DNA from: Cymbidium sinense
Taxonomy: Eukaryota > Streptophyta > Magnoliopsida > Asparagales > Orchidaceae
NCBI GenBank assembly: GCA_021442155.1
Contig: CM038221.1
Coordinates: 29,169,906-29,233,905, forward strand
Length of the DNA stretch: 64,000 nucleotides
Direction: 5' to 3'
The notes below the pieces were generated by a model, which saw only the letters and a program-made list of their open reading frames with translations, did no database searches and was not told the DNA's origin. Within the stretch, counting starts at the first letter, position 1. Every line of letters starts with the position of its first letter. A program made the translations under genes and the position numbers. Below, in pieces: positions 22,276-35,131 of the stretch.

Positions 22276-22458
22276 AGAAGTTAGTCCATGAAACTAGAAT
22301 TAGGTTAGGAACTTAGAATATAGGTACTCTTACAGGTAAATTAATGGAATTAATAGATATTATGGTTCATAGGAAGATAAATATTTTGTGTTTAAGAAAT
22401 AAAATGGGTTGGGGAGAAAGCCAAGGAGATTGATAGTTTAGGTTTTAAACTTTGATAT
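22276..22458 (+). mobile_element. RTE-clade LINE, piece 1 (start of endonuclease domain)
   Basis: The translation RIRLGT*NIGTLTGKLMEL followed by MVHRKINILCL and, after a shift, GEKAKEIDSLGFKL matches the N-terminus of the AP-type endonuclease of plant RTE LINEs, often annotated as craniofacial development protein 2-like. The in-frame TAG sits where the family has Trp. The piece stops exactly at GATAT (22454-22458), the target duplication of the following LTR-like unit, and resumes at 28456. Confidence 0.82.
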
Positions 22459-25400
22459 TGTGATGTTTATTTCTGAGATGTGGGACACCACACAATTCTT
22501 AGAGGGTGTACTTATTGAAGTGATAGGGAACGAGATTAAGGAATGATGCACTATCTCAAAAAAATAGAAATCATCACCCTATAATGAACCTAATCACCAA
22601 ATAAGGACTCCCAAGGCATGATGGGTTTTCTAATATACTAGAGATTTTTCTCTTACTTTACATGAAAAAGTAAAACAGAGTTTATATTAAACCAGGTTGG
22701 TTAAGTTTCCTATGCAGACAAACCCCCATAGTTAATTACATCTTAAGAGATGAAATCCCTTAAGAATACTCTCGATTAAAGTAGAAATTAATGTCTCTAA
22801 AGATTTCAAGGCTAGACTATCAAAGGATCGGTTGTATTGGAAAATCACGTGGGAAAACTCAAGGAGAAGACTTATTATCGAAGCCAAAGGAGATGAGTAG
22901 ATAATGCTTATGATACTAGAAAACCTAGTGAGCATTCCAATCTACCATATAGTCGGGCTTTATATGTTTGAAATTGAAGGGATTTATATGTTATGAATTG
23001 AAATTTTATTAGATTACTAGGGCTTATAATCCACCAATACAAGATTACATAAATTCCTAAGTGGTGAGGATTTATGCTAGTAGCCTGAAGGAAACAACTA
23101 CCTAGGATCCTAAATCTAGGGAGCTTTAGGAAAAACTAAAGCGTGACCTAAATCTAAGCTAAGATGGGTATAAGTTTCACCTCCACAAGAGAGGATAAAT
23201 CACCAAATTGCTGGGCTTACAACCACTTGAAGTGGTCGCCAGCTAACTCCTTCTATGCTTTAAATCCATATAAGCAAGTCATATGATTTTGCAAGATAGT
23301 TAGGTTTATTATTTAGGAAGAGACTCACTTAAACTCACCCTCTAAAAAAGACTAGAGCATGAGTGGTATAATTAATGACTTAGTCTTATGCAAATCTTTT
23401 CAATTTTTATTTATTTATTTTTTACTCTTCATTTTGACAAAGGCTATAGGATTTCATATGTCTAAATGCATATTGAATTGATATTATAGATTAAATCGTG
23501 AGAGAGGTATTTTCACCACGAGGAGACCCTCAAAGATCAAGTCTTCCCTATCGTAATGATGGAAACCTTCTCTTAACAAGAGTGAGATAATATGAATGCA
23601 TGATGTTAAACATACAATATTTAGTTAAGGGGTTGTTAAATCTTTTAATTATCTTGATTTAATACCTGGGCTTTATGTGAGGTTATGAATTATTTAAAAC
23701 TTTGGCCAATGCTCATCCTAAACTCCCATAACACTAATCTTAATTTCTACTACAAAATTACATTAAAAATAAGAAAAGTAAATCTAATTACACCTACAAG
23801 ACAAGTGTTAGTTAAACACAAACAATCCAAGCAGTTATATTTATTATTTGGACTTAGTACCCTGCACATGGGTAACCAAATCCACCTGTCCTAACTAGGA
23901 TTATGCTTAGGGGCTCATGCAACATATAAGCAAAGCATTTATATTTATTTTTACAACAGCCCCTCAAACACAATCCCCTGTAGAAAACATGATTAGGCTA
24001 ATCACGACCTAACATCCAGTCTACGAAATATACACCCTAACATATAGTATAAAATATTACATCACAAAATAAAATATACATCATACCAAGCACCACCCTA
24101 ACATAAATCTAGAAGTAGTGACTTAATTCTAATGTGTGTGTTAAAGCTTTTGTGATAAGTCTTGCTAAGCATTAGAGTTGTAATTCTCTAAGTGTGAGAG
24201 AGATTTAATTTAATCATAAATGATGATTTCACTTCAAGTTGTCTAATTGATTTGAGAATTTTAATTTGTGTTTTATTTAGTTTCATATGATCTAACCTTA
24301 GCATCAAAGTGTTATAAAGAGAAGAAAGAGGATTGCCTCCTTTCATCCCCACCTTAAGCTACTTTCTAAAGCATGTTTATTTGATTTAGTTCTTTTTAGT
24401 GAATGACTTCTTACACATTTTAAATTAATCATAATTTTTGGTTCACTTTAAATGATTCTATTCAACATGAAAGGCATCTTAGGATTAACTTAATTGAATT
24501 ACTATCATATGACATATATCAAGTTATTCCTTTCCATCACATGTAGCATGCATATGACTTAATTCTAAGTATAACTATACATGCAACATATTTCTTTTAG
24601 CACGCTTTAAATGAAAGATTCATATGTGTATTTTATAGAGAATATGATTTTCACTAATTAGATAAATGCACATTCAAGTGTATAAAAGTATTAAGCAAGT
24701 ACTTCCCCATTGTTAACTAGGGGAGTGAGGTAAAGACCTCCTTGGGGCTACTTAAAGCCTCGCATCCATGGAATATCCAAACTAGATATACCCACTATTC
24801 TTGAATACACATGAATGTACAAATGACTACAAGAATGAAAAATCATGCAAAAGTTGTATTTCTTTCAATTGAATTATTTATGTATGTGAGCTAAAGTTGA
24901 AAAGCAGATTTTCATTCGTTAGCTAAATGCACATACAAGTGTATAAAAGTTTTAAGCGGATACTTCGTTATTGTTAAACCAGGGGAGTGGGGTAAAGTCC
25001 TCTCACTCTTAAATAGTGACAAATGAGCATAATTAATTAATTAATTAATTTACTGTTCATGTGATTAATTAACCCTTAATCAAGTTAAGAGAGTAATTAA
25101 GGCCCAATTAGATAATTCTCCTAATTAATTAACTTATAAATCCAAAGATAATTAGGGAAGGCAGAGATCATCCCCTTAAACAATCTCAAAAAATTATTGA
25201 GGCAATTAATTAATTAATTAAGAAATAATTGAGGTAATTAATTTTTTAATTAAACTTTAATTAAGCTCTAATTAATGTTCAAAATCAATTAAGGATCTTT
25301 TTAATAAATTTCTCTCTAAAATACCCTCAAAATGAATATTTACTTGCATTTTATGATTTTTCTATGGTTTGTTATAATTTCCCAAAATTTCAGTTGATTT

Positions 25401-28400
25401 AAATGATTTTTCAAGATTTTTATTAAGTCTATTAGTTTATTTTTGCTAAAATAGACTATTTGAGCTTTAGAATGCAATATCTATCAATGTAGAAATTCTT
25501 TTGAGTTGAAATTTTTATTCTAGGTTTATTTTAACTTCAATTCCAATCCCTAAAAATTTTAAATCAATATGTTGTATATTTTTTATTTAATTATTGAAGT
25601 TTGATTTTCACTAAAACTCAAATTAAGCTCAAAATATTTGATGAAATTTAGGTATTTTATATTTGTTGGATTCCCCTCCAAAAGATGAATCCAATGAGCC
25701 CTTATTTATAAATTTTCATCGAGTATTTTATTTCTATGAATTTTTTAAGTTCTCAGTGATTTAAATAATTTTTAAAAATTGAAAATAGCTGAATTTCCTA
25801 CTTAATCAAGTCAGCACCACGCGACGCTGATGTGGCAATGCAACACCACATGATTGGACCGCGCGGTTCCACGTGGCATGCAGCGCTGTGCAATTGGGCC
25901 ACGTGGCCCTTGAGCGAAACCACGCGGAGTGTGTGGTTCCAATCGGACCGTCCAATCCGATCGACTATCTAAACAGCTAGAAACGTGCGATCTAGCATGA
26001 AATCTAGACCTTCTGATTCCCTAAAGTGATATCAGACGGTTACTGCTTCCCAACAGATGAAAGCGATGGGGAACAATAAGCCAAGAGCTATTTTACGGGA
26101 TTTTTCACAAAATCAAATGAAATTTTATCCAAACAGGCTCGATTTCGCGTTGATTCTAACTGGAAAACTTCTATTTTTACATTAGGATTATGTAAAATGA
26201 AAGATGCAAGGATTTTCTGAGGGAAATTTGTAAAATTGCGCACACATTGAAGCAAACAAAATCTCCAAAGGCTAACTACGATTCTTTGAAATTTACCTCA
26301 CCGGGGATGGTTTTTGGTGGCGATGTTGATCCAACCAAGCTCTTAGATGCAAGAAGAAGCTTTTGGATGGACCTAGTCTTTGCTTCCCTTTGGAATGACG
26401 TATCCACTAAGATTCATCACTTCCTCGCCGAAATCCGCTTGATTTTTGGTGGCTTTAGCTCAAAGGAAGTAGGGATGAATCCGATTGGGAGCTCTTGGAG
26501 AGTGAAATGAGGGCAAGAGAATGATTTTGGAAGCCTCTATTCTGTTGTTTTTGGTTTTGGCCAAAAATCCCCTCTAATGGTGCTTTTTGGCTCCTAGTGG
26601 ATGTCCTATGATTTAGGGTGTAAGGAATGGCAGAGAATCATCATGGGTGGTTTAATTTGGTTGGTCAAGAGGAATTAGTGTGTATCATAGCAAGGGGAAT
26701 TGGAGGTCCTTCATGCGAAGTGTTCCAATGAGGGAGGTGAGGTGAATTCACCTCCCCATGAGTCCTGACCAGCCCAACCACCTCTTATGTCAGGTTGGCC
26801 AATGTCCTTGGAGCCTAGGTGGACCAATGGATGAGTTTCAAGTGACCAAAGAAGAGCAGTGACCATTTACATGGGTGTTTTGTCTTATGTGATATCCTTA
26901 TCCCAAGGCTAGAGTGATCATTTAGCATTAGATTTGATTTGAGCAGATTCGAAATGAGTCAAAAGTGAGTTGGTTCAAATTCAATGTAATTTGAAGTTCA
27001 TTTGGTTCAATTTGACCCATTCAGATTAAATTGGGTGAAATCGGGTTAGTTTGACCAATTGATCAAATTAGATCAAACCAAGGGTTGGGTCAAGTAAATA
27101 TGATCATTTGAGATGTGTTTGTGTCATTGGTTTGATTTAATTTAGATTTAAATTTGGTTTAGTCTAATTTGACCCTTTATGTCAATCGGGCTAAGTGGGT
27201 CAATTAGGTTTAATTGGCTAAATTAGATTCAATTATGGCCTTGGTCAAGTTTAACAATCAATTTGAAATGAACTTGAGCCATTAGTTACAATCAATTTGG
27301 ATTGGATTTTGATTTGACCTATTTTTGCCATTTAGGTCAATTTGGGTCAACTTGGGTCAAAAGGGCCAATTAGGTTTGGTTTGGCTAAATTGAAGGTCAA
27401 GTCATGTTCAAATGTTAATTTTGGGTTGATATGAATCATTGGTTTCAAGAGATTTCGCTTAGGTTGTAATTTGGCTAGTTTTTGTTCATGTGGGTTAAAG
27501 GGTTGATTTGTTTAAAGGGCTAGGTTGACTTGGTTTGACTCAATTTATGATAATTGATCAACCTAGGATGATCAACAATCATTTCATGAAGTTTGGATTG
27601 GCTTAATTCACTTTGATTTGGATCAAATTGGATTTTGGTTCATATAGGTCAAATTGGCCACTTTGGGTCAATTGAGTCAATTGGGTTTAATTGGCTTGAT
27701 TTTGAGTTGAGTTTGATTTAGTTGAGTTTATATATGAATTTGGGATTGATATATAAATTCAATTATGATTGGTTTGGGTTTAAATGAGTTTTGGTTCATT
27801 TGAATATTTCAAGTCAAATGGGCTAGCTTTGGTTTGACTTGAGTTGATTTTGATTTGGCTTGATGATTGTATATTTCATTTATATTTGGATAAGTAATTG
27901 AAGGAATAATTGATTGAAGAGAAAATCCACGGTTTTGACTTTGGATGTCATTTGGTTGAGTCCAAGGAATTGGCTCAAAGGGTTCAAATTTGGGTTTTAA
28001 TTTGACTTGGATTTATTTTGGATATTTGGTTGTAGGTTTGATTTATATTTCGAAGATCATTGAAGGTATGATTGGTTCATGAATAAATCAAGTTTGGATT
28101 GAATTGGATGGAAATTTTGGCTAAGTCCATGTATTCCGATCATAAGGCTTAGGAAGGATTTGATCAAGGGCTTAAATCATTTGGCTTGGGATTTGAATTT
28201 GGATTTTGATACTTGTATTGAATTTGAGGTTTGATTTGAGAAGGTAAACATAGGTTAGATTTAGGCCACAAGATGGGCAAGTCTTCCAAAATCCCTAAGG
28301 CATGGCCCAATCTTATGATTAACCCTTCTAAGTCTCAGGCTTAGGTTAAGTATTCACTAATCACTAGAAGTATTTTATGACTAAGGAAGTCTTAGATTCT

Positions 28401-28450
28401 AAGATCTAAGAAAAGGAGGTTGAGAACTCACTCCAAAAGTGAGGTCAATA
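22459..28450 (+). mobile_element. 6.0-kb LTR-like unit (family copy A), probably a solo LTR, TSD GATAT
   Basis: The unit begins TGTGATGTTTATTTC, carries GGGACACCACACA about 20 bp in, and ends AGTGAGGTCAATA. GATAT directly repeats at 22454-22458 and 28451-28455, and the LINE reads on continuously across the two flanks, so both edges are exact. Its start matches the starts at 48166 (minus), 54834 and 60292; its end matches 28894 (minus). No gag, protease, reverse transcriptase or integrase motif appears anywhere in it. The first half is ordinary AT-rich DNA, 25800-26500 is GC-richer, and 26900-28400 is dominated by GGTCAATT/TTTGATTTGG words. The only frame above 80 codons (26247-26510) shows no motif. 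Size, TG start and 5-bp TSD fit a single long terminal repeat left after recombination, or a coding-free LARD-like element. Confidence 0.78.
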
Positions 28451-28455
28451 GATAT

Positions 28456-28893
28456 TCAGGTAGAAGTCGAATTAGAAATGGCATATGTGTGATTATAGAT
28501 AAAAGTTTGAAGGATAATGTTATAATTATTAATATATATGTAGATATAGTTTTAAAGATTATTGTTGATACTAAGATTATCAATGTTATAAGTGTTTATG
28601 CTCCTAAAGTAGGTTTGGATGTAAGCTCAAAAGAAAATTTTTGGAATGAATTAGAGGGATTAATACAAAAGATGCCTCTTCAAGAAAAAGTATTTATTGG
28701 AGGAGATTTAAATGAATATGTTGGTAGGGTGGTAGAAGATTTTTAAAGTATTCATGGTGGTTATGGATTTGGAGTGGCTAATGAAGAAGGTATGACTATA
28801 TTAGATTTTGTAGTTGTTATTACTTTATTTTAGAAAAGAGATGAGGATATTATTACTTATAAAAATAGATCTAGTAAAACACAAATTGATTAT
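28456..28893 (+). mobile_element. RTE-clade LINE, piece 2 (endonuclease domain)
   Basis: The frame continues piece 1: SGRSRIRNGICVIIDKSLKD, then NVISVYAPKVGLD, FIGGDLNEYVG (the Asn/Asp of the endonuclease core) and, after a stop at 28743, IHGGYGFGVANEEG and SKTQIDY. The piece ends at ATTAT (28889-28893), the target duplication of the 19.3-kb composite, and its next residues are found at 48172. Confidence 0.88.
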
Positions 28894-29745
28894 TGTTGAC
28901 CTCACTTTTGGAGTGAGCTCTTAACTTTTTCGTAGTAGATCTAGGACTCTTGCAGACACTAAGAGTTCCATAGTCCTAAGATACTTCTAGTGATTAGGTG
29001 AACAATTAAACTAACCCTAGAGATTTAGAAGAGTTAGCCATATGTATAAGTTATGCCTTAGGGAGTTAGGAGGACTTGCCACCCTATCCTAAACCCATTT
29101 CCTTCTTCCAAATCTATTCAATTGAATTTCTCAATTACCAAATTCAACTTCAAATTCAAGTCCAATTCCAAATTAACTCCAATCTAAAATCAAACCAAAT
29201 GATTAAAACCCATAATTAAATCTAAATCTCAAAATCCTATTCTAAGTCATATGAACTACACTCATATACTTAGCCAAAAAACCCCTTCAAACTAAGCCCA
29301 AACTTAGTTGATTTCTTTATAAATCAATCATTCCTTCATTTATATCCACAAATATAAATGACATCCAAGTTTAAACCATTCAAAATAACTCAAAATAAAT
29401 CAAACCAAATCAAAATTGAAATTAGCCCTTTCAACTTACATCCCTAAGCTTAATCAAATTTGCTTTCAAATCATTCCAAACTCAAAAAGTTTTCTCACAA
29501 CTCATTTATATCTTCATTTATATTCATAAATATAAATAAAATATAAATTCAAATGACCAAAACCAAACCCAAATCAAATCAATTTCCCAACTTTAGCCCT
29601 TTTAGCCAAACTTTTGAACTTGGCTAAATGAAACCCAAATCAACTCAAAACCTATGGATTTCTTCATGATTCAATAATTCCTTCAATCATGGATCCAAAT
29701 ATAAACATAAATCATCATTATCGAGCCAAACCAAGTCAAACATAA
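28894..29745 (-). mobile_element. LTR-family copy B, terminal 0.85 kb
   Basis: On the minus strand this matches the last part of copy A (about 27600-28450), ending GGTCAACA. Together with A it forms an inverted repeat around LINE piece 2: the CTCCAAAAGTGAGGTCAA end at 28431-28448 pairs with TTGACCTCACTTTTGGAG at 28897-28914. Confidence 0.78.
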
Positions 29746-29759
29746 TATCTGCATCTCAA

Positions 29760-30552
29760 TCTTTTTTGATTTGGCATATGCAGAGATAGTCATTATTGCA
29801 AATCATAGCATCATCATTAGAAGAATTCCGGATTGAATGACTCCGAATAAGCTCGTGACCAACATTGGTGTCACATAAATTAGCATTACCCAGTAAAGAA
29901 TCCTCCTCAGCATCGCTATCATCAGATACATTGCTTGATTAGCTATTCATCATTTCGTACTCATCATCCGATAATACTCTAGATGAACTAGGTTGCTCAT
30001 GCAGTTATGCTTGAACAGGCAGCTCAGTTCTGTATTAAAAAAGTCGTAATCTTTTCAACGACATAAGTTAGTATAAACCAAGAAATGAAGACACTAAGAC
30101 TACTATTGAGGTAACTACTTACCTTATTTCTGGGTCGTCATAGTACTGTTGCGGTATAGCAGTGGTTGGCCAAGTGAACTCATGAGTAATCGATGAACAT
30201 TATGCTACATGCTACATGATATTAGTATCAATTCAGGGCGACATTGTGGCTTTATTTTCACATAAAGAATTAATGTCTAACAAGCTTCATCGCGATCGCA
30301 GAGTTCATCATCAGGAACAGTAGAAGCTATGTATCCCGCACCGATAGGAAAATAACATGTAATCTCCACTACAAAGTTATCAACATCATAAAGCAGAGAT
30401 CTAAGCACTTTCTATTTTAATTCTTCTAAGCTTGCACAATGTGAAACTTGCATGGGACGATTTTTGCTATCGACATAACTTGGAATGAATTGATCATCAA
30501 CGATCAGTTGACCGTCATAGAAGAGAATTAAGGAAACGAGCTCCTGACTCAT
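29760..30552 (-). pseudogene. mudrA-like MULE transposase, N-terminal fragment
   Basis: Minus-strand translation from 30552 gives MSQELVSLILFYDGQLIVDD, then SYVDSKNRPMQVSHCASLEELK, a stop, and EITCYFPIGAGYI.., the N-terminal PB1-like domain of plant MULE transposases. The same family as the fragment at 2882, judged from NRPM(K/Q)V(T/S)H. A candidate donor (AAATAAGGTAAGT) lies near 30120, and an acidic stretch (SDDSDAEEDSL) follows near 29925. The DDE domain is absent and stops interrupt the frame. Confidence 0.65.
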
Positions 30553-30867
30553 CCTAGTATATGCTCAGAAACCAAATTTCTAATGCAATTCAAAATTACC
30601 CTAAAATGACATAATCTTTACTCTTAATTATTTGATTTGAATGATTAGGATATGATACTTGCATGGGACGATTTTTGCTATCGACATAACTTGGAATGAA
30701 TTGATCATCAATGATCAGTTGACCGTCATAGAAGAGAATTAAGGAAACGAGCTCCTGACTCATCCTAGTATATGCTCAGAAACCAAATTTCTAATGCAAT
30801 TCAAAATTACCCTAAAATGACATAATCTTTACTCTTAATTATTTGATTTGAATGATTAGGATATGAT
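30446..30867. repeat. Two tandem copies of 210-212 bp across a MULE/ARPC3-segment junction
   Basis: Copy 1 starts at 30446 and copy 2 at 30658, both with ACTTGCATGGGACGATTTTTG. Each holds the first codons of the mudrA fragment on the minus strand and about 100 bp of the ARPC3-type segment, so the junction between the two sequences occurs twice. The copies differ by about one base. Confidence 0.9.
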
Positions 30868-33800
30868 ACTTGTATAAATATATTGATGAACTTAACAACA
30901 TAATATTTCAACTCTTGATAACTATGTTTAAAAGATGTTAATCAATCTAAGCCTTCTAACCTTGCAATAGTAAGAATAATAACTCATCTAAAGTAGACTA
31001 ATCATAATGAAATTAAAATTTGCAAGAGTGAAGTATAGATAACTAAAATAGAGAGGGGAGGGGGCGTGAAGTCCATAAATAATCATTTGTCGTACATTCC
31101 TCCCTCATTGGATGTCTTTCTCTAAGAGATGTTAGCTGACACGCTTAAGAAATTATTCATTAAAAGTAAAAGAGAAATTATCAATTTTCATTCAAAAAAA
31201 AAAAAAGAATCTAAACATTATAAAAGTTAAGTATATATAACAATTATAAGAGAATACAAAAGCAATAGAAACATGGTGATTCTTGGAAAAGTTTGATGGT
31301 TGTTTAAGTGTAGTTAATTCTCCATTTCACCTCCTTCCCACCACTTAAACATTGACCCAATAAAGCTTTAAGCCAACTCCTCAAGTAACAACAATGTTCA
31401 CAAACTTCCTCTTTGCAAAAGCTAGCCACCATTTGTTAGGGGTACCATTAGACCTATAAGCACAACTAAGCATTCTACCACTTGCCTCCTCCCTTATCTA
31501 TTTTAGATAATTTCTAAAAAGCTCTATATTTTCAAGAATAATGACATCAATATTTGCAGAACTAAAATATATATTAATCAATAAAAATGTTCATTTTTTA
31601 GATCAATATTGAAAGGCAAAAGCAACAAATTGTCAAAAAGAAAAGTATGTAAAGTATGCCTGCTTCTTGTTGAGATTGTGGAAGAGTAAAGAGTTCGGAA
31701 AGGAAAGCCTTGTTCTCCAGGTATTGGAACACTTTCAAGACCAAGGTTAATGATTGCTTTAGTTCCCACTGCCAATGTTATACCCTTCAAGTCTTTTCAG
31801 GGCCACATTAACGTAAAAAGTAAGGTATACGTTCAGCTTATCTGCGGCGCTTCTAATGTCAAAGTTCCTGAAGAAGACATTAGCTTGAAAGAAGGATATT
31901 GATTCATCAACAATATCAATCTTTTCTGCCAAAAAAAAAAAGTGAATAGTGATGATTAATAAATAGAATTTGAGAGAAAAAAATTCACTGGGAAGATATA
32001 TTTGGATAGAAACCTGGATCTGAGGCTGGATGAGGGCACTTGATGTAAGCTTTTAGTGGGAGAAGATGACATCCACAGGCTATGATTATACCTGCCTCAT
32101 CAACAAAAATTGAATAGTATACCTACAAGTATCAATTGACAATTAGATCAATTTTGTGCAAGAAATAAGAATTTTAAGGCATGAGTATTAAGAATTCCAA
32201 GAGAAAAAAAAATGATATTCATTATTTTCCACTCTTAAGTCCGCTTCAGTAGTTAACAATGAAGTTCAAGGAAGAACCACAGGTAACTTTCTAAAAATGA
32301 CAAATTTAGTATTGTATACTTGATAAATAAATGACAAATTTAGTGTTGTCAACCTGGTAAATCAAGCTTACAAATCAAGGGGCTGAGTTCAACCTAGCTA
32401 ACTCCCAACTGATCCAACTTGTGAGTTGCCATCATCAGGCCATCTTGCCTATAACATCAAGTCATCAGACCCATATTTAAATATCACCTGCACTTTAGCC
32501 CACAGTGCTAAGTCAAACCTATTTAATATTTTTAACATATCTTGTTATTACAATATAATCACTCTAATGTTTCCAAACTAAGACCAGTGATATTTTCAGA
32601 ATGACAAAACCATGAGATTTTGATAGACTTCGTCTCCATTCCTCCAAATGTTGGCTTGAGAGTAATTTCCTGCAAGCAAGAGAGTTAATTAATTATGAGG
32701 GCTTCCACCTATAAAAAACTATGGCCTTCTTGTTAAATTAAACTTAATCTACCTCATGAAAAATGAATCTTAATCTCGAAGATGGGGGATTGTATTTTTT
32801 CTAAGCAAACTGGGATTAATTACCATATTCCACCGAAGAGCAAAGAAGCCACCATATCTTTACGTGCAATATTTGCTCAACCAAATACAATAATTTTATT
32901 TAGTAATTCGTATAAAGCATGGAGATATTTATAGGATTCTTCAAGCCTATAGCTACCCAAGGCTTATTTATAATAAAGCCCTTGAAGCCAATACAACATT
33001 AATGTTTAGATTTGATAACTTGTCATAATGCAGTAATAATGAAAACAACAAAAAAAAAAAATACAAAAAATACTTCCATGAAGATGTGATTTGGCTTAGT
33101 CAAAATAGGAAGATGAAGTAGTTGATAGAGCATGAAATCTTTCAATATCCTTTATTCTTTGCATGGAGAGGTTGACTTTAAGATCAAAGGATTCAATTTA
33201 AAATTTCCATTTATTGCAATTTGACTTGGAGTGAGAGGGGTCACTCATGCTCTTGCATAAAGAGTTGTGCACGATGAATCCAACTATTAATATAGTGCCT
33301 TAGTTTGTGATCTTGTTCTTGACCATTGTGTTGGTATTACATTACAATTTATATCGACTATCTAATTGTTGCTTCCTAGAGCAGCGTCTTTGTAATTTGA
33401 GAGTTAGGGTACTGCCATAATCAACCCCATAGATCTCCATTCTTCCCCAATGCATCGATTTATTTCCATGCCAATCAGGTGTTTTTCGAAGTGAGTTTAA
33501 ACAATCTGCTAAAGTTAAGGGAAAAAAATGATATTCTTATGAGATCATGTGGTTTTTAGATTTAAGGTACTATGCTAAATTATATGTGATAGTATAATCT
33601 CATTAGAGCTAAAATTTACTAAATCATCAAGTGATATAAGATTCACACCATTCCTCAATACATAACCCAAAATTAAGTATTTAGCAGAGATAATCAACAA
33701 TACTTTGATACAACTACTAGAGAAGACCCTCTCCCAAAAAAAAAAGAAGAAGATGTAATGACATGTCAAACATAAGCTTTAAAGGCCTCACACCACATAT

Positions 33801-35131
33801 AAAATTGTAACAAAAGCCACTCTAAAATTTCTTGTGTTTGAAAGATAGGCAATACTCTCTACTCCCTCTTAATGTCGAACTACCTTAATAAAAAATTGAT
33901 TGTCTAAGGTTTATTGAACTTAAAGCCCTAGATAAAATATAAATTCATGTTCATCAAAATTTAGAAAATCACAAGGCAAAGATGACTTGATCTTATTATC
34001 ATATGATCAATACAAGAAGCTTCAAAATGAGTAAGCTAGTTCACATCATTGAAAAACTATAACTCGCCATCGAAGTATTGGTGAGAATTTTAACTTGAAT
34101 CGAGAAGGTCCCTTCATCATTGCAAATGCATAAGAGTGGCCTAACAACTTACCAATATGAAAGCTGTAAGGCCTATGCATCTTATACATGACTACAATCT
34201 CAAAAAGTATTATACATTATTGGTTAAGCCATTATGTGAACCGATCAAACATAAAGCCATGTTGTTATTAACATTGCTAGCTTAAAGAACTTGAGTTCTT
34301 AAACTATGATCATCCTAAATATCAAAAGAGTAAATTAGGACTATATCAATTTTTTATTTCAAAATAGAGGAAATTTTATATAAATCTTATTCAAAGCAAT
34401 TCCTTCACTGTCAAAATTGTGGAAGTTAATTGGCAAATCATCTTTACAACAAAATAAAATTGCTCATAACAATGGCTCTTTAGCTCAAGAGCCTACTTGT
34501 TTTTTTTAACTAAGTGACACTAGAATTTGAATCAACATGCAAATTTTAAGATTACAAGTCCAAGTATTGAGCTTACAAATCAAATAAGATATGCCTAAAG
34601 GTTTAACTAGCAAAAAATTCTTAGCTCACAAAACTAAAAGTCAAACTATTTTGTTGATTTAATAAGCTCAAAGAGACAAATGGATATTAAAATCTCAAGC
34701 TCAACAGTCCAATGATTGAGCTTGAACATAAAATTCAATTTAATAAGTTTAAGGGTCAAACTTTAAAAAATTCTTAGCTCACAAGCCTAAAGGTCAAGAT
34801 GCTTCAATATTTCAATGAACTCCAATTGAGTACAACCCTACACAGAACTATGTACAACCTTATTTTGAGTTTAGAGGGTTGTATGCCGTCATGTACAACA
34901 TTGATAATGAAATAATTTTCATAAAACATGTACATTATTATGTATAATTGAAAATATGGGTGTAATGGTCAACATATAACTGTGTCCAACACTTATATTA
35001 AAATAAATTGCCATAAAATATATGTATACAACTATATAAATTCTAAAATAAGGTTAGAGAGTAATACATTACTGTGTGTAATACAAATAATGAAATAAAT
35101 TCGCATAAGACTTTGTACAAAGTTGTGTGAT
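30590..35131. repeat. Right arm of the inverted ARPC3 segmental duplication
   Basis: The inverted partner of 9637-17010, inserted in LTR-family copy B. Its outer edge at 35131 abuts LTR-family sequence (CTTAACATAGGATTGCATAGG); its inner edge is joined to the mudrA fragment. It lacks three blocks present in the left arm. The DNA on both sides of ARPC3 (31100-31380, 32123-35130) is noncoding. Confidence 0.88.
31381..32122 (-). pseudogene. ARPC3 pseudogene, inverted right copy
   Basis: Exon A (32122-32014) gives VYYSIFVDEAGIIIACGC.., with several substitutions at conserved sites. Exon B (31925-31660) gives KIDIVDESISFF, VYLTFYVNVALKRLEG (better preserved than in the left copy), a shift, and TLAVGTKAIINLGLESVPIP. 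Exon C (31523-31381) gives LFRNYLK, a TAG, IREEASGRMLSCAYR and NGTPNKWWLAFAKRKF. The intron after exon B begins GC (minus strand GCAG|GCATAC) as in the left copy. Exon boundaries and exon C length (143 bp) are the same in both. Lesions are different from those of the left copy, so the two decayed mostly after separating. Confidence 0.87.

Noticed and set aside
26247..26510. 87-codon frame in LTR-family copy A as a gag-like or accessory protein
   Set aside because: No gag or zinc-knuckle motif, and I did not find the frame preserved in other family copies.
30446..30867. CRISPR-like direct repeats
   Set aside because: Only two contiguous 210-bp copies without spacers in plant DNA; a simple tandem duplication.
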